Shown here: in pieces, positions 12,460 through 25,400 of the stretch
Numbering within the stretch: position 1 is the stretch's first letter
Layout: each line of letters opens with the position of its first letter
Assembly (NCBI GenBank): GCA_963920765.1
Contig: OY987243.1
Location: 36,911,620-36,975,619 of the forward strand
Direction: 5' to 3'
DNA: 64,000 nucleotides
Source of the DNA: Ulota crispa
Lineage: Eukaryota > Streptophyta > Bryopsida > Orthotrichales > Orthotrichaceae
The notes under the pieces: generated by a model
Told to the model about the DNA's origin: nothing
The model's input: the letters and a program-made list of their open reading frames with translations, nothing else
Databases searched by the model: none
Position numbers and translations under genes: made by a program

Positions 12460-14344
12460 CATAAAATTTTGTATCGGTCAACTAGGACAAATTGCACAAA
12501 GAGGGTTTTCTTCCAACCTCATCTAATCTTTGTGGGGCCCGGCCCATTCCACCAATAAACTTACAAACGCCAAAAATTTTCCAAACCTAGTATTTCAAAG
12601 CAAATCCCTTCCACCTCGCAAAGCTTGCAACCTGCACTAAACACAAATTTGAATTGCTCCAATCCCACTATGCTTATTGCCCCACTACACCCGCCCCTAT
12701 TGCACCATTTTTTTAGAGCTTGAAATAGCTGGGGTGGTGGAATCACTGCTTGTTGTGCAAACTCAAGTGTGGGTCTTGCTCTGAAAATGGAGATCATCAA
12801 AACAACTTTGTATAGCTATTTACATTACTACCAAGCTTATGCTTTTCTTGCCATCTTGGTTTCCTTGTTGTGCCATTTGCTATCAAAAATGCTAACTCTC
12901 TTGCTTAGTTTGTAGAGTTTTGCCATTTTTGCAAAATTTGGTTGGGTTTGAGTGATTTAGCCACCATACCTGCTCAGTTTCAGTCCACCCAATTCTTTCC
13001 TAAATTGGCATACAATGCAATCTTTGTCTTGGAATTTGTGATTTAAGTTTTTGAATTCTTTTGAAAAAATGCAACAACATTCATAAAAGTTTTGTTAGTC
13101 TTCTACAAAGTGTTTTGAGAAATTTTTGTGGCTAAATTTTGTGTGCTGTGATTTAGTTAGTTTCTCTTTCTAGTGTAATTGACCTTGCACCCTCCTCTAC
13201 ATTGTCTTCATTGAGCTATGTGTAATTTATTTTTGATGAAATGCTTTGTTTTTTTGGATCATAGGATAAATTGAAGCTAGCTTGAAATTCATGCACGTGT
13301 ATAATTGTAGAGTATATACATTTCACTTTTTCTTAGGGCAAAACCTCCATGTTTGTCTAGAATTGGTAATTACAAATTTTGTGTTTTTGTATTTTTCAAT
13401 TCTGAGGTTAGATGGAAGTTCACTCTTCAAATCAAGATGTGTTTGAAATGGTCAAGCTTGTAATATAGTAGAACCTTTCTAATTCAATACCTTGCATAGG
13501 TCATAGAATCTCTTGGTCCCAACTTCATGATCCATGATCAAAATCAAACTCCTAGTTCTAGTTGTATGCAATTAGAGAGGCTCTACTATACTATCTTACT
13601 ACAATTGATAGCAGCATTGTGTGTAATGTTCCTCTAAATATGATCCTCTAGATTTATAGCCAAATGCATTGTTTCTTTGTTTCTTAAATTTTTTCTATAG
13701 TACCGTGCTCATATGGTGCATGACAATTAACCAACAACTCCCAGATTTGAATGGTCAGTTTACTGCTTTGTCAAAAGGAAAGCTATCAAAAATTTGAGAT
13801 TACTAGGATCAAATTTATATTTTGCTTTTTTTACTAGTAGATTTGCTTTTAAGTTACGGGTAGATGTGTATATTTCTTGTTGGTTAATAATTGTTGGTTA
13901 TAAGTGTTATGCATTATACTTTATTTCAATTTTACACATGTCTATTGTTACCTAGTTTTTGAAATTGTGGTTGTTTTCAAAAGGTGGATGGCAGGTGGAG
14001 GTGTAAAAAAGAATTCAAATGCTTGAGGATGTTGAATTGATTTTAATGCATATGTTCTTGAATGGTTTATTAGAGCAAAGATTACATTTATATGCAACAT
14101 CTATGGCATTGCACTTGGATTTACATGATTCTTGCCCTTCAATTGCAAAGGAAAAAAACATACATGGGGTTTGTGTTGTCCTCTACTTCACTTAAATCCC
14201 CTCGTTAATCATTATCTTTTTGTTTTCTTTTGTTGGCGCTTGGTCATTTGCTGACCGCGTGAAAACATTAGTGAAAACATCAATGCAGTGCATTCTTTTT
14301 TATTCCTTGCATTTTGTAGTAATCCTATGCTATACTCAAAAAAT
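12460..14344. other. AT-rich intergenic sequence, nothing recognised
   Basis: A minus-strand frame at 12561-12800 lies in a locally GC-richer stretch but matches nothing I know. No clear repeats or gene signals were seen. Confidence 0.35.
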
Positions 14345-14645
14345 CTACACTAAATATTGCAATTAGGTTGCCTAAACTATTAAGTTGCATTCTCTTAGAA
14401 AGTTACCTAATGACTCATTACTTGGCCACTTGGAGGTGCATGCAAGTGATGTAGTTCTCTAAATATTAGGATTTCACATGATTACATAGCTAGTTTTATT
14501 TTGCAACTTTATGATTGTTGCTGAGCCTTTTAAAATTGGTTCAGACAAAATTTAATAAAAAAATATTGTGATAATAATAAATATTTATATAGTGTAAAAT
14601 ATCATAAATTAGTGTGGAGCAACCTAAATGCAATATTCAATGTGG
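14345..14645. mobile_element. MITE, CTACACT family (~301 bp), copy 2
   Basis: The left end is CTACACTAAATATTGCAATT and then AGGTTGCC. The right end is GGAGCAACCTAAATGCAATA and then TTCAATGTGG. Terminal inverted repeats of about 25 bp match with a few differences. Internal words are collinear with copies 1 and 3, including CTAATGACTCA and CTTGGCCACTTGGAGGTGC. Confidence 0.8.
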
Positions 14646-15185
14646 GTCCATCATTTTGATTCTCTCAAATCCAAGTTAACCCTTAAACGTCTAATAAAGC
14701 CTTTTGTAGTCAGTACAATACAAGGTATTTTTTTGTGTGTTTGGAATGGATCCACCTTTTTACTATACTTGAGATCAACAAAGAAGTTCGAATATAAATC
14801 AATGCGGTTTTAATGAGTTATTTGAGATTCCAAAATAAATTCTTGTTGGTAGCAAATGTGAATTATACAACAACATATCCACTATCCCTATGGGATGTTT
14901 AAGGATTAATAAAGAAACGGTTTAACCTCTTTTTTCCATTCCAAATTTTCTTTGTTTGTTGTAGAAATTATGCCACTAATTGGTTGTTTTAACCCCAACC
15001 ATGAACACATCTTCACACCTCCCTTGCATAAGCTCAAGTTTTGCAATCTTTTCTCTTGTTTATTTTAGCTAAAAAATTATATGCTGACTTGCTATATAAT
15101 ACATAGGAAGAAGCAAAGGAAATCTATATGGGAGTAAAAGAATGGTTAAATAAAAGTCAAGTCTAGAAAGCTAGTGATCATTCTA

Positions 15186-15572
15186 AGGTAGGACCACCCA
15201 TTCCTAAGCAGGGATCCAAATCCAACTTGTAAGGTGTGTTGTTTCCAACTAGCCTATTTCCAAGCCTTGGAATGGGAATTTCTTCCTTTTCAATATTCAG
15301 ATCAATGAAGTCATGACATGTGTTCCAAAAGAAATTAGGAAGTAGTAGTTTGGCTATGATTGGATTTAGGAGAGTTTAGGAATTATTTGTGGGTCCAAAC
15401 ACTTTATGCACTCCAAAATTTGTATACAACTTAGTTCTGCATGAAAAACTTTGAAGAAAATTGTTTTGCAATATTTCACATAAAAGCCATCAAAGAATAA
15501 TTTGCGCCGCATTGTTGCTCTAATGTGTTGTCCTCCAAGAACTTAAATGATCTGGAATGGGTGGTCCTACCT
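15186..15572. mobile_element. TA-flanked MITE (387 bp), AGGTRG family, copy 1
   Basis: The ends are exact inverted repeats: AGGTAGGACCACCCATTCC at the left and GGAATGGGTGGTCCTACCT at the right. Each is flanked by TA, as for Tc1/mariner (Stowaway-like) insertions. Interior words such as AAGTCATGACATGTGTTCC and TAGTTTGGCTATGAT are shared with the element at 16235-16635. No coding capacity. Confidence 0.88.
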
Positions 15573-16234
15573 TATATGCTAAAAGTATAAAGCAAGGTTT
15601 TTTTTTGTTTTTTAAGAAGTGCCAAAATGTGGATTTAAAATATTATAGTGGTGCTTTAAATTTCAACATTCATCCACATATTGAATAGAAAATACCACAT
15701 TATTGGTAGCACATATTATATGTCTATAATCTAATTTTCATCCACAATTTGGCAATTCCATCCAAGATTTTTTTAATTTGAAGCATTTTTGGCAATCTCA
15801 TCCAAGTTTTTGGCATTTTTTTGACATTTTTTAGCCAAACTATTTTGTTGGGTGCAATTTGGCACTAGAAAGCCAAAAAAAGCCTTGGCAAAAAGGTGCA
15901 TGCTTACAAGAGTGAAAAGATTCATGTATATTTGAGGTAAGAATGGATTTGTTTTTTTCATTTTGTTCTGATGTTGGTTATTTTGCTCTCTTTGGCATCA
16001 ATGGTTGTTTAGGAGGGTATGTGCAGCCACCACCTATTGCCACGTTGCTAGAGCAAGTAGATAGACCATCCAAGAGAAGGTCCAACCAAGGGCTTTGGGA
16101 TCAGCCTGCTCTTGGCCTCAATTCTCGTGGGCTTTGGAGTTTTTTAATGTCCCTCTATAAAATCGGCTCATCTAGTCTTAACAATGAAAATTTCCCTTTT
16201 GAAAACTATGGTAATTGACTCTTCACCTTTGCTA

Positions 16235-16635
16235 AGGTGGAAGCACCCATTGCCAACAATGCCTCACACCCAACATGTAGGGTGTGCTATTTCTACCATG
16301 AGCAAGAGCAGGTGCTTTGGAATGCGTTCTTTTGTCTTTTGCAAAGTTGGAACTACTTAAGTCATGCCATATGTCCCAAAGTGAAGTAAGAAGTAATGAG
16401 CTGAAAATGGTTTGGCTATTGGTGGAATTGCAGGCATCTTGACATTGGCCATGAGTCCATAACACTTTTTGACTCTCATAATTCACAATAATTTCAGTTT
16501 TGCACATAAAATTATGAAAGTTTTGCAATCTCAACATTTCTTAACTTCCTACATGGAAAAAAATATTTATCACCTCAAACTCTTTGCAAGTTGTTGCAAA
16601 ACCTCTTTAGTTATTGGGTATGGGTGCTTCCACCT
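16235..16635. mobile_element. TA-flanked MITE (401 bp), AGGTRG family, copy 2
   Basis: The left end is AGGTGGAAGCACCCAT and the right end is ATGGGTGCTTCCACCT, an exact inverted repeat of 16 bp. TA flanks both sides. The interior is strongly similar to 59805-60205 plus 61119-61171 (for example GCTTTGGAATGCGTTC and TCTTGACATTGGCCATGA) and more weakly to 15186-15572. The overlapping frames 16232-16537 and 16469-16687 are chance open stretches in this element. Confidence 0.9.
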
Positions 16636-19271
16636 TATCTCTGCTAATTTTGCAAAAGTCTATTCATCTAGAAACGTGAAAATTTGACAAACACAAAAAA
16701 CTCATGAAAAATGGGAGTCAACAAAATTTGGTTTAAAAAATAAAGTGCAATACTTCTTTTGCAAATACAATATCTTCTTACTTTTGTAGAGTGTCTATGA
16801 TGAATATAGAATACAACATTTACATAATGTGGACTTGATTTTCTTTAACATCAAAATTTCAAATTCCATTTTTCATGAAATAGTCATTACACAGTCATAC
16901 CCATTATCTTGGGAAAAACACTTTCCCAAAATGGATTTTGGGATACTAACTGTTGCATTTGTGAGAATATTTTGGTGACTTGAAGTGAGTTTTTTGGACA
17001 ATTCTTTCAAGATATTTTGTTATTGATGTAAAGTCTTGAAGAAATCATCATAAAATTAACTCAAAATCACCTAAAAACTCTTAAAGATGAAAAATTCAAA
17101 TGTCTCCAAAATTGGGGTTCTTCTTCAAATTTACTAATATTGCACTTCAACTTATTAATTGAAATTCATGTTCAAGAACATTTTCAAATCCAAGGATGCT
17201 TGGATAATGTCACCTTATGTAAGAGAAACATTTGGATAGTGTCAAGGTCCCAATTTCTTTTTTGTGTTCTAGACCTAATTAAATGGAGTGTGTACTTATC
17301 ATCAATGCTTGGATATGGTCAACATTATTTTCTAGCGTGATGCATTGACCTCATTTAAGCCTCAATTTACTAGTGCCCGCTTTCCTGTTTCTTCATGTTT
17401 GTTTCCTAGAACGTGCAAGGGGTTGGTGGTAAATGCTTGGGTTATAACAATATTAGTCCATTGGCACAAATAAAGACAAGAATGGACTAGCCTTCAATAG
17501 CCTCAATCTCAACAACTGTGAGAACCTATTTTGAGGTACTTGATTTTTTTTGCCCACTTGTCTAAAAAAGCCTCACACTTCTTAATAATATTATTACCAA
17601 AATTAGTATACCCGTGGGTTCTATGGACACATTTGGGGAAAAGGGCATTTGTGTTTGTCATCCACAATAAATCTTATACAAAGCTTAGGATGCTTACCTC
17701 AAGTGGTATACTCAAATTTAATGTTAGATTCAAATTAATTTGACTCTTAATCTCCCTCCCCATCCATTTTGTAGTTGGAAAAAGATTCATTGGGTTCCAT
17801 CAAAGATGTCCTTTCACACCCAATGCCCATGTTCATCACTTCGCCCCTTGGCCCTTGGCTAATCACAAATTTTTCAATTTGCCCCTTGTACACCATATTC
17901 ACTAAAATAGGAGATTGGTAAAATCTCAAAATAATACCATGTATTTCTGCACCCCTAAAACAAAAAATCAACTTAAAGATTTTCAAGCTTATATTTTAAT
18001 GTCATTGACCATTACTTGCAATTTTCATTAAAATGAGAGTTAAAAAAAGTTTGAATGCTTATACAAGCTATTGGCTAATGTAACAATATTGAATTTTATG
18101 TAAATGAGTATTTTGTGTATTGTTGGTCGCCAAGTTATGAGCTTGGTAGTTGGTTAGAAGAAGTTGTTTATGTCATTTTGGTGGTCCAGGTTCAATTCTC
18201 ATTGAACTTGTATGAGTGTCTATGTAATATACATAACTTGGTGCTCCTCAATGAGCTATGTAGGCAAAAAAGTTGTAACAATCAATCAGCCCTATTTCCA
18301 AAATTGTGACAAGTGCTTTTTGCACTAACAAAATAAAACATGGTCTTATCCACTACAAGTTTTTACTCGCTTGGGATCAATTTAGAAGTCACATTTGTAC
18401 AATCAACGAAGTTATAAGTAACATAAATAGTTGTAATAAATAAATATAAGATATAAAAAACATATGTATTATTAGCATACATCAAACCATTTGCTTTCCA
18501 AAGCAAATATACATTGGATTGGTATTTTCTTTTATAAATCTGTAAAACCAAATCATGGCACACCAATCTATGTCATTTACAACATGACGCGCTATACAAA
18601 ATTTCTTGAACCTTTGCTAAAACATTTCTATGATAAACACATAGAATACAAACTATGTAGAGAAACTTCTAATGTTCCAAGGAGACCTCTTTGATCCTTG
18701 CATCTCAATCACAATTATATGAAGCCAAGCTATCATTTATAACATCAATTTGTGCAAATGGAATGTTGAGGAAAAATTCAATAGTGCCATTTTTAACTTT
18801 AGAGTTCCACATAGTCATGAGAGGGCTTGTTTCTTCCCAAATCGGTTCTAGAGTTTCATGCACTCTCCAATACAATCCTTTGACAAAGTCCCATCTAGTA
18901 TAGCACTCTTGAATATTGACATCTTGTGTGGTTGGACGAAAGTACTAAATGAACACAAAATTAGGGTGCTCTAAATAACTGAAAGGATTTGACAGAGTTT
19001 GGGCAATCCAGACTAGTTTTCTATCACCTTTCGCTAGGCAAATTGCAAGAAAGTAGCCTTCATAAACATCATGTGCTACGTGAAATGATTGCTGTGGGCA
19101 ATTACACAGTGTATCCACAAATGTTTCATCTTCAACAACCTCTTCACAAATCTCACCCTCTTCAACAAATTGGTCTTCAATTGACGCTTCTAATCAAGTA
19201 GAGGGCCAAAATCCATCAGTTGATAAAGTAGACGCTTCAATTGGCTCTTGCAAGGTAGCTTTTATTGCATG
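16636..19271. other. AT-rich intergenic sequence; holds a dispersed repeat at about 17690-17905
   Basis: The stretch near 17690-17905 (TTCAAATTAATTTG..TTGGAAAAAGATT..CAAAGATGTCCTTTCAC..CCATGTTCATCACTTCGCCCC) recurs at 53455-53650, marking a dispersed family with undefined ends. The minus-strand frame 17747-17986 comes from this repeat. Nothing else was recognised. The 3' remains of the pseudogene that starts at 19272 may extend into this block. Confidence 0.5.
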
Positions 19272-20911
19272 CTAATAAAACAATAGATGCTTGTGCCAAC
19301 GCCAATACTCCTTGCTACTATCTTCATTGCACAATGCTTCCCAGTAATTGATGAACCCCAACAATCTTTTCAAAATTTCTTCCACGCTACACATTTGAAG
19401 GTGGGCAATGGGCATTAGCACACCGTGTGGCCATAGGCTTTGTCTTTTAGATTCCTCTTGCCACAATTTTATTCCTACATTTTCTTGTGGTAGCCAATGT
19501 TTGTCAATGCAATATTTCTTATATTTCATGACTAGACATCTTGAGTAATCTAAGAAAAATTTGAATTTTTGTGCTTTGATATGGCCTACAAGTGCATTGT
19601 CCCCTCCCAATAGATGACCATCAATGAATGTTTTGAAATTTGGCACTTCTTCAATGAGATGCAGAGTTGTTGGCATAGAATCATCATCCATGAATGACTT
19701 CATGAGAGATGGGATAGTTAAGAAATTGTCATTTTTTAATTACATGCTCCATTTCCCAAACAAAGCATCCATGTTGCCATGTGTGTGACCAACCAACATA
19801 AAATTGACATATATTTCTCAAAAGATTCTCTTAGCAACATGAAAGGACCAAATTACAAACACAAATCTATTTATGTTGTCAGTAGTACCGTTGTCCATTT
19901 GAGCATTCAAAACTGGAAGTAAAGATGTGGCAAGAACTGGAGTTGCTGGAGCTAGGCATAGTGAAGTTTTGCACATGTCATTGCCTTCTAATATAAATTG
20001 GAACAGAGTAGCAGAGCTACATCCTACAAACAATTTCTTTGAAGAATACTTTGGGGCCATTTCAAAATCTTGCAAAAGTTTTGCAGACGATCCCACATTA
20101 TATTTTGAGTCGTGAGTGAAAATGTCAAGACCGTTATGTGCATAGCGCACATTGCTGTGTCCATGCGCAATCATACCTGTCACAGACATTGGCAATTTAA
20201 GGGGCCCATCAAGCTGCTTGTTCTTGTGGAGGAATACTAAGAGAAGCTGTTTTTGCATGATCCATTTTATCATGCATGGTTGTCAACACCTTGTGTCGAA
20301 AGAACAATAGACCAGTATTTATTTGAATAATATTGGTCACAATGTGATTGAGCTATAGCCAAATGCATCTCTAATGCCCTTGTCCATTTTGGTTTGTGTG
20401 GAGCACTGCGGGTCCTTTGAAGAGATTGCAAATTATTGCACTTTGAGCACCAAGAAAAATTATCCCCTAGTTTTTTGCACGAAGGTTTGGGAAGTGTTTC
20501 TTCTTAATCTTGCTGATATTAGAAACAAAGACTTTTTCCAATCTAAACATGGTGTTCACTGTGTTAATCTCAATGATGGTCTCAATCCATCTGAATATTG
20601 ACGACACAACCTTTAATACCACTTTGTCACTAGAAAATAGTGTACAAGTTTTATGTGGCATATGGTCTACGGACTTGTCAAGCATGCTTTTTAGTGGTGC
20701 AATGGCTTGCAAGATATGCTTCCTAATCTTGTGCAATTCTGTATTGCCATGTGGCTGAGGAAATTTCCATTTTTAGCATATGCTTGGAACTAGTGAAATG
20801 TTGACTTTGAGACCCATGAAATGAACCTCTATGCTGATAGGCAATCATCAATGCCTTGAACAAAAACCACCTTCTTTCCTTGAGAATTGTACTAGACCTA
20901 GCGGTGCACAT
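19272..20911 (-). pseudogene. Degenerate DUF7869-type transposon protein
   Basis: One minus-strand frame runs from 20273 to 19272, broken only by two stops near 19816 and 19740. It reads through QMDNGTTDNINRFVFVIWS, then NFMLVGHTHGNMDALFGKWS. The DN..NR.. segment followed by VGHTHxxxDxxF is what I remember as the signature of DUF7869, a domain found in transposon-encoded proteins of plants, algae and animals. Downstream KHWLPQENVGIKLWQEE and SLWPHGVLMP form a long C-terminal region. Upstream fragments on the same strand (20467-20736 and 20723-20911) are in other frames and probably belong to the same ORF after frameshifts. Transposon ends were not found. The domain name is from memory, with moderate certainty; that it is a broken coding sequence is clear. 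Confidence 0.72.
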
Positions 20912-22560
20912 CTAACTTCATGTAATACTGAAACTTGAAACTTGTCTTGGTTGACATTTGCTCTTAAAATGCCCGGATCTTCTCCCTTGGAAATGATTGA
21001 ATACAATTGCTAGAGCAACAAACTTTGCTGGAAACAAGATTGATTGATTCCGGGGAGAGTAGTGTTGTGGCTTTCACACAAAACGATGCAGTTAGAATTG
21101 TCCCCGTCACATCACGTCCACATGTCAAAATGTCCGACCAGATGTCAGGATTCTCACTTGGCGTCCGTCAAGATGAATTTTGTCAACAAAATTGGCAATA
21201 ACAAGTGAAAACAGCCACAAGAAGGATGAATGCATCAACAAAACTATTGTTAGCGGATGAAAATACCACTAGACAGATGTCATGTTGCCATGATGGATGT
21301 TTTCAGCCAACAAAATATCTAGATGGATAGACAGATTGATGGTCCTTGACTCCATGTTGACGGTTGGGATGGATAGCTAGATGGATGGATAGGTCAAACA
21401 GCTTGATTGGACGGCGCAATGGACGTCCTAGTTGGATGGCTTGGTTGGGCGACTAGATGGACAGCTTGGTCAGACGGTTCGATGGACTATTTTGTTGGAC
21501 AGTTCAATGGACGGCCTGGTTGGATGACCACATGGACGACTTGGTTGGATGGCCAGACGGACGGTTTTGTAGGGTTTAGGATTGGTTCAACAACCTAAGA
21601 GGTTCATGCATAACTTCTTTGAATGAAGTTAGAATTAGATGCCCACACAAATCTTTGAATTCTCTCATTTTCCATGAAAGTGTAAAATAACTAGACAAAA
21701 TGGTTTAGTTGTAAGTACATGTCCAAAACCCCATATGTCCATCCCAATTTCCAAAGGGGTCAATGGTCTTATGGTCATTTAGAGCATCTGTGCAACACAT
21801 AAAGATAGCCTTGCGCTCCCTAGTTGTAACTGCTTTGCTCATTTCCAATTCCCAACAGCATTTGACACGTTTGTATGTAGGTTGCGGGGCCTTCAGATTT
21901 AGCTGCATACCTGTCACATTTGAGATTTCTCCAAGCCCCCTGCACAATCCTTGACAAGCATTGTTTAAGAACTGTTCATGCACAAATCCACTCCATAGCC
22001 AAGTGTAGCTATGCAATTTGTTGTACCGCACGTGTGGGCCTTGAAGGTTTTAGGGCTGCAAGAGAACTTCAAGCCTAGCCGTGAAGGTTTGCCTTGTTCA
22101 TCCAGTGAAACCTCATTTTTCTAGGGCTTGGAAAGCGTGTTGCAGGAGATGCCCTTAGGGGTTAAGAGTTGCTTTGCACTTGAGGCCGTGAAGCCAAGAA
22201 AATGTAAAAGAAAATGAATCACGGCTGTATTGGCTGGTGCTGATGTGTGGGCTTTGCCAGCTGCAATCGATGGATGGTTTTAGGATTAAGGGCAAGATTG
22301 TACCGACATATGTAGAATGCAAGTATTAGTTGTTGTATTGTTGATACCAGTGACTTGTGTATGTTGGCACGATTTATTCAAAATCGTGATTGTTTGTTGT
22401 TTGGCAGCTGGAGTTGTCAGGATTCACATCAGAACCTCCTTCAGGTTGCAAGGAATTGCAAGAGTTGGGAATTGAACCCAAGATTTCATGAGTAAACCCC
22501 ATGGGCCTTTAGCAACACACCACGTGTTAGGCTAGATGTCCAAAAGATAATTATTATTGT
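20912..22560. other. Mixed-composition region next to the DUF7869 relic
   Basis: It contains the GATGGAC minisatellite (21371-21572) and a minus-strand frame at 21705-22031 (108 codons, Cys/Trp-rich, e.g. YTWLWSGFVHEQFL and RVKCCWELEMSKA). I do not recognise that protein. It lies upstream of the transposon pseudogene on the same strand and could be another part of it. Confidence 0.4.
21371..21572. repeat. Degenerate GATGGAC / TTGGTTGGA minisatellite
   Basis: About eight diverged units of 24-26 bp, each with GATGGAC (or ATGGACG) followed by CTTGGTTGGATG-like sequence. The frame 21407-21598 reading WTAWSDG-like repeats is a by-product. Similar GATGGACGG/GGACGGGCGGAC words occur inside the ~371-bp MITEs at 29.1 and 59.6 kb, so the array may derive from such an element. 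Confidence 0.75.
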
Positions 22561-23605
22561 ACTTGTATTGTACCTTATAGTATTGTCATGTTTTGCAAGG
22601 TTGGAGGCTACTTCAGCACACTGAAGTTCTTGTTCTAAAAAAACAATCAACCAAGAAAAGTTGGCTACTGTAGATAAGATTTCCCTCCAATTATTTCTTT
22701 CAAATTACAACTCATTATTTAGAAGTTGTGAGCAAAAATCATAGAAGGTTTTCATAAAATCCAAGGGAAAATATAAAAAACTGACTTTGATTTATGTACA
22801 AATTTTTATCTGAATATACAAATCATATAAAAATTGTTGGAACTAAAGTTAGCTTCATTTGTAAAGTACTTTTAGTTCTCACTTCTTCTTCTTCTTTGAA
22901 ATTCTTATTAGGGTTTAGTAGCCTTCTTCCTTGCTACCTATAAAAAATATAAAAATGTGGAAATTTATTGAAATAAAGTCTTGTTAGCAAAAAAAATACT
23001 AATATGTTTTATTTGTTCTGAGTGGTTTAGTTGTTCAAGGAGTTTATGAAGAGTGCCTATTGTGATTAGTACTGAAAGCACTTCCATGCACCAAGACATT
23101 TTATTTGGATATTATGTTATAGCTGTTCAATCCTTCAAGTTTGATGTGCTATGTAATTTGCAATTTAATTTTGAATGTCAAGGTTTTTTCATTTGGGCTA
23201 AATAAACTATGGTATTTGCACATGTATGTCAATATGAAACCAAAATTTCAAAATTTTGGCCCATATTTTATAAATCAAATTATCATATGATGAGTTTGTG
23301 GGAAAGTAGAAAAAATGTGACTTTCACCATATTGTATTAGTTGCCTTTGCAAAAAAATAGTAAAAGAATTGTGGTTCACCATGCTACATTTTGTTGAGTT
23401 TGGAAGAAAGTAGTAAAAATGGGTTATTTACCATGTTGGTAAAATACATCAAATACATGTATTAATTCCAAATCACTTCATGTGGTTGTTTTACAAGGTG
23501 CTAATTTCCATTCTTCTACTACATTGATATGTAGAAAAGTGAAATAATCTCCTTGTGTTATACAAGCAAGAAGAATATGAATGTACAATAAAGTATGTGG
23601 AGAAT
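22561..23605. other. AT-rich intergenic sequence, nothing recognised
   Basis: No open frame of note and no clear repeats. Confidence 0.4.
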
Positions 23606-23719
23606 TTAGTGGGGGTAGGTCACCTCAAAACTTGATTCTGAAAAATGAGTTTCCCTAGGACACCCATGTAACCCCCCCTAAACCCTAAACCCCTAAACCC
23701 TAAACCCTAAACCCTAAAT
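23606..23719. repeat. Interstitial telomere-type repeat (CCCTAAA orientation) with upstream repeat word
   Basis: From 23672 to 23719 there are about six CCCTAAA units (some CCCCTAAA). They are preceded at 23606-23671 by TAGTGGGGGTAGGTCACCTC and AAACTTGATT..GAAAAATGAGTTT, a word that recurs at 26270 and, diverged, at 26402, again followed by CCCTAAA fragments. The orientation is opposite to the terminal array at the right end of the window. Confidence 0.9.
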
Positions 23720-24049
23720 CCATATTCCGCGTGTAGTGGAATTGTCTTCATCATCAGATGATATGTAGTTGATTACATGTGACCCACTGGTACATTTAGT
23801 ATATTGTATGGGATTACCCCTATTTTTTGCTTTTACATGTTACACTTGTATTTGGTGATTTTATCTCCTTATATTCATATTTGTGCCCATGTAGGACCCC
23901 TCACAATCCTCCCCTCCAATTTTCTCAACCTTAAACCCATGTAACCCTAATAAACCCCTAAACTTTGTGACTAATTAATTGTATGTATACATCACCCCTA
24001 TACCCCTGAATCCAATGTAATCCCTAAACTCCCTAAATATTAATTGCAT

Positions 24050-24196
24050 ACATCCATTCCTATTTGAAATGACAAAAACAAACCCAAATCAGCATGGATT
24101 AATCTATAGAAATTGTCCGATTTAGCATCATTTTTGTCATTTTGGACACATTTAGTCAATTTGGACGTGTCAATTACAACGGAATTTCTTGTATTG
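24050..24196. mobile_element. Possible CACTA-type element terminus (right end, decayed)
   Basis: Sub-terminal words GTCATTTTGGACAC and TTTAGTCAATTTGGACGTGTC lead into an end reading TTTCTTGTATTG, one change from the inverse of CACTACAAGAAA. The same words precede 54630 and, inverted, follow 45417. Only this end is seen. Confidence 0.45.
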
Positions 24197-24205
24197 TTAG
24201 ATCTT

Positions 24206-24350
24206 GATTGGATAATAGACCCCATAATCCTAAACCCCCCACCGTATACCCCTAAGAGTTATGTGATCATCTTTACTTCCTGATTGGATAATGGACTCCT
24301 GTAACCCTAACCCCCCAACCTATACCTCTAAGAGTTATGTGATCATCTCT
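24206..24350. repeat. Tandem duplication, ~76-bp unit, two diverged copies
   Basis: Copies start at GATTGGATAATAGAC (24206) and GATTGGATAATGGAC (24282). Both continue with CCCTAA-like words and TAAGAGTTATGTGATCATCT. Traces of telomere-like CCCTAA/CCCCCC lie in both. Confidence 0.8.
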
Positions 24351-24462
24351 ACAAACCTGCGATCCTAACTGGTTCTAAAACTGCAACCCAAAAAAAAATG
24401 TATTTAAAAAAAAAAAAGCAAAAAAACAAAAAACTTGACGTTGAACCATGAAGCCCCAAGTC

Positions 24463-25400
24463 ACTACAAACTGCCACTTTGAGAGAAATGAGTAGAAGGG
24501 TAGGAAATAATGTTCCGTTTCCTAAATCCAGCCGTAGGATCTTGCTTTAGATTGGAAATGTACTTTTGAAAAAAAAAATCAAATCATTTTACATGAAAAA
24601 ATGAAGGAGACATTTACATTTGAAGTGGAAAAGAAGGTTTTTATTTTTGTGCTGTCCCCCTAGAATTCACAAGCCTTTGTCCAGCCTTACATGAAAATAA
24701 TTACTACACACAGAGCTAATGTTTGTTTTTTCCATGTAGCAAACCAATGTAGGTCTGTGTGGGAGAATTCTCAATTATCATATGGAACTGCACAACACAT
24801 GGGGGTCAGTCATAAGAAAAACAAAAGTGGAGAATGGCTCAATTAACTGAATTGCTAAGCATTTAATTACTAAAATGAGAATTGAAATTCCTGATGGTTG
24901 TAATGTTATGATAAACCATGCATCAACATCTTTTGGTTTTGTGTTTTTTCTAAAATATTGGAAATTTAATAAATTAATGGATTTCAAAGTTGATTTTAGA
25001 GTAGAGAATCAATTACTGCCCGCAAACAAAATCTCCTCATAACTTTCATCCCATTCATCAAAATGGAATGATTCAAAGCTCCCCAAGTATACATAAATCT
25101 AAAGAACCAACTTCCCAAAATAAACTCAAAAAATGTAATTTTTTAAGTTCTTTGGCTCCTCTAAACCAAACAAAGAAAACTACATATCATGCAATAACTT
25201 TTGAACCATGAAGTCAAAAGTTATGAAATTTGTTGGGTCTTAAAGCTACTCCTTGCACACATCATGTGTGAAAATTTCAAAGAAAAAAAACTAAAAAACC
25301 CATTGGTAATGAGCTGCCCAAAATCGCTATGTTGCCAAAAAGGATGTTTAGGCCTTTAGGAGTTAACCCATGTAACCGGTCACTATAAACCCAACTATAA
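24463..25400 (+). repeat. Dispersed ~0.9-kb repeat, copy 1
   Basis: Collinear similarity with 43495-44390: CTGCCACTTT..GAGTAGAAGGG, then TAGGATCTTG.TTTAGATT, then a purine-rich stretch, and at the far end a GGC.TTTAG..GTTAAC word followed by ACC.GTCA.TA. Both copies are non-coding and in the same orientation. The ends and element class are not defined. Confidence 0.5.

Noticed and set aside
21407..21598. Tryptophan/glycine repeat protein
   Set aside because: It is the GATGGAC minisatellite in one frame, without a start context or flanking exons.
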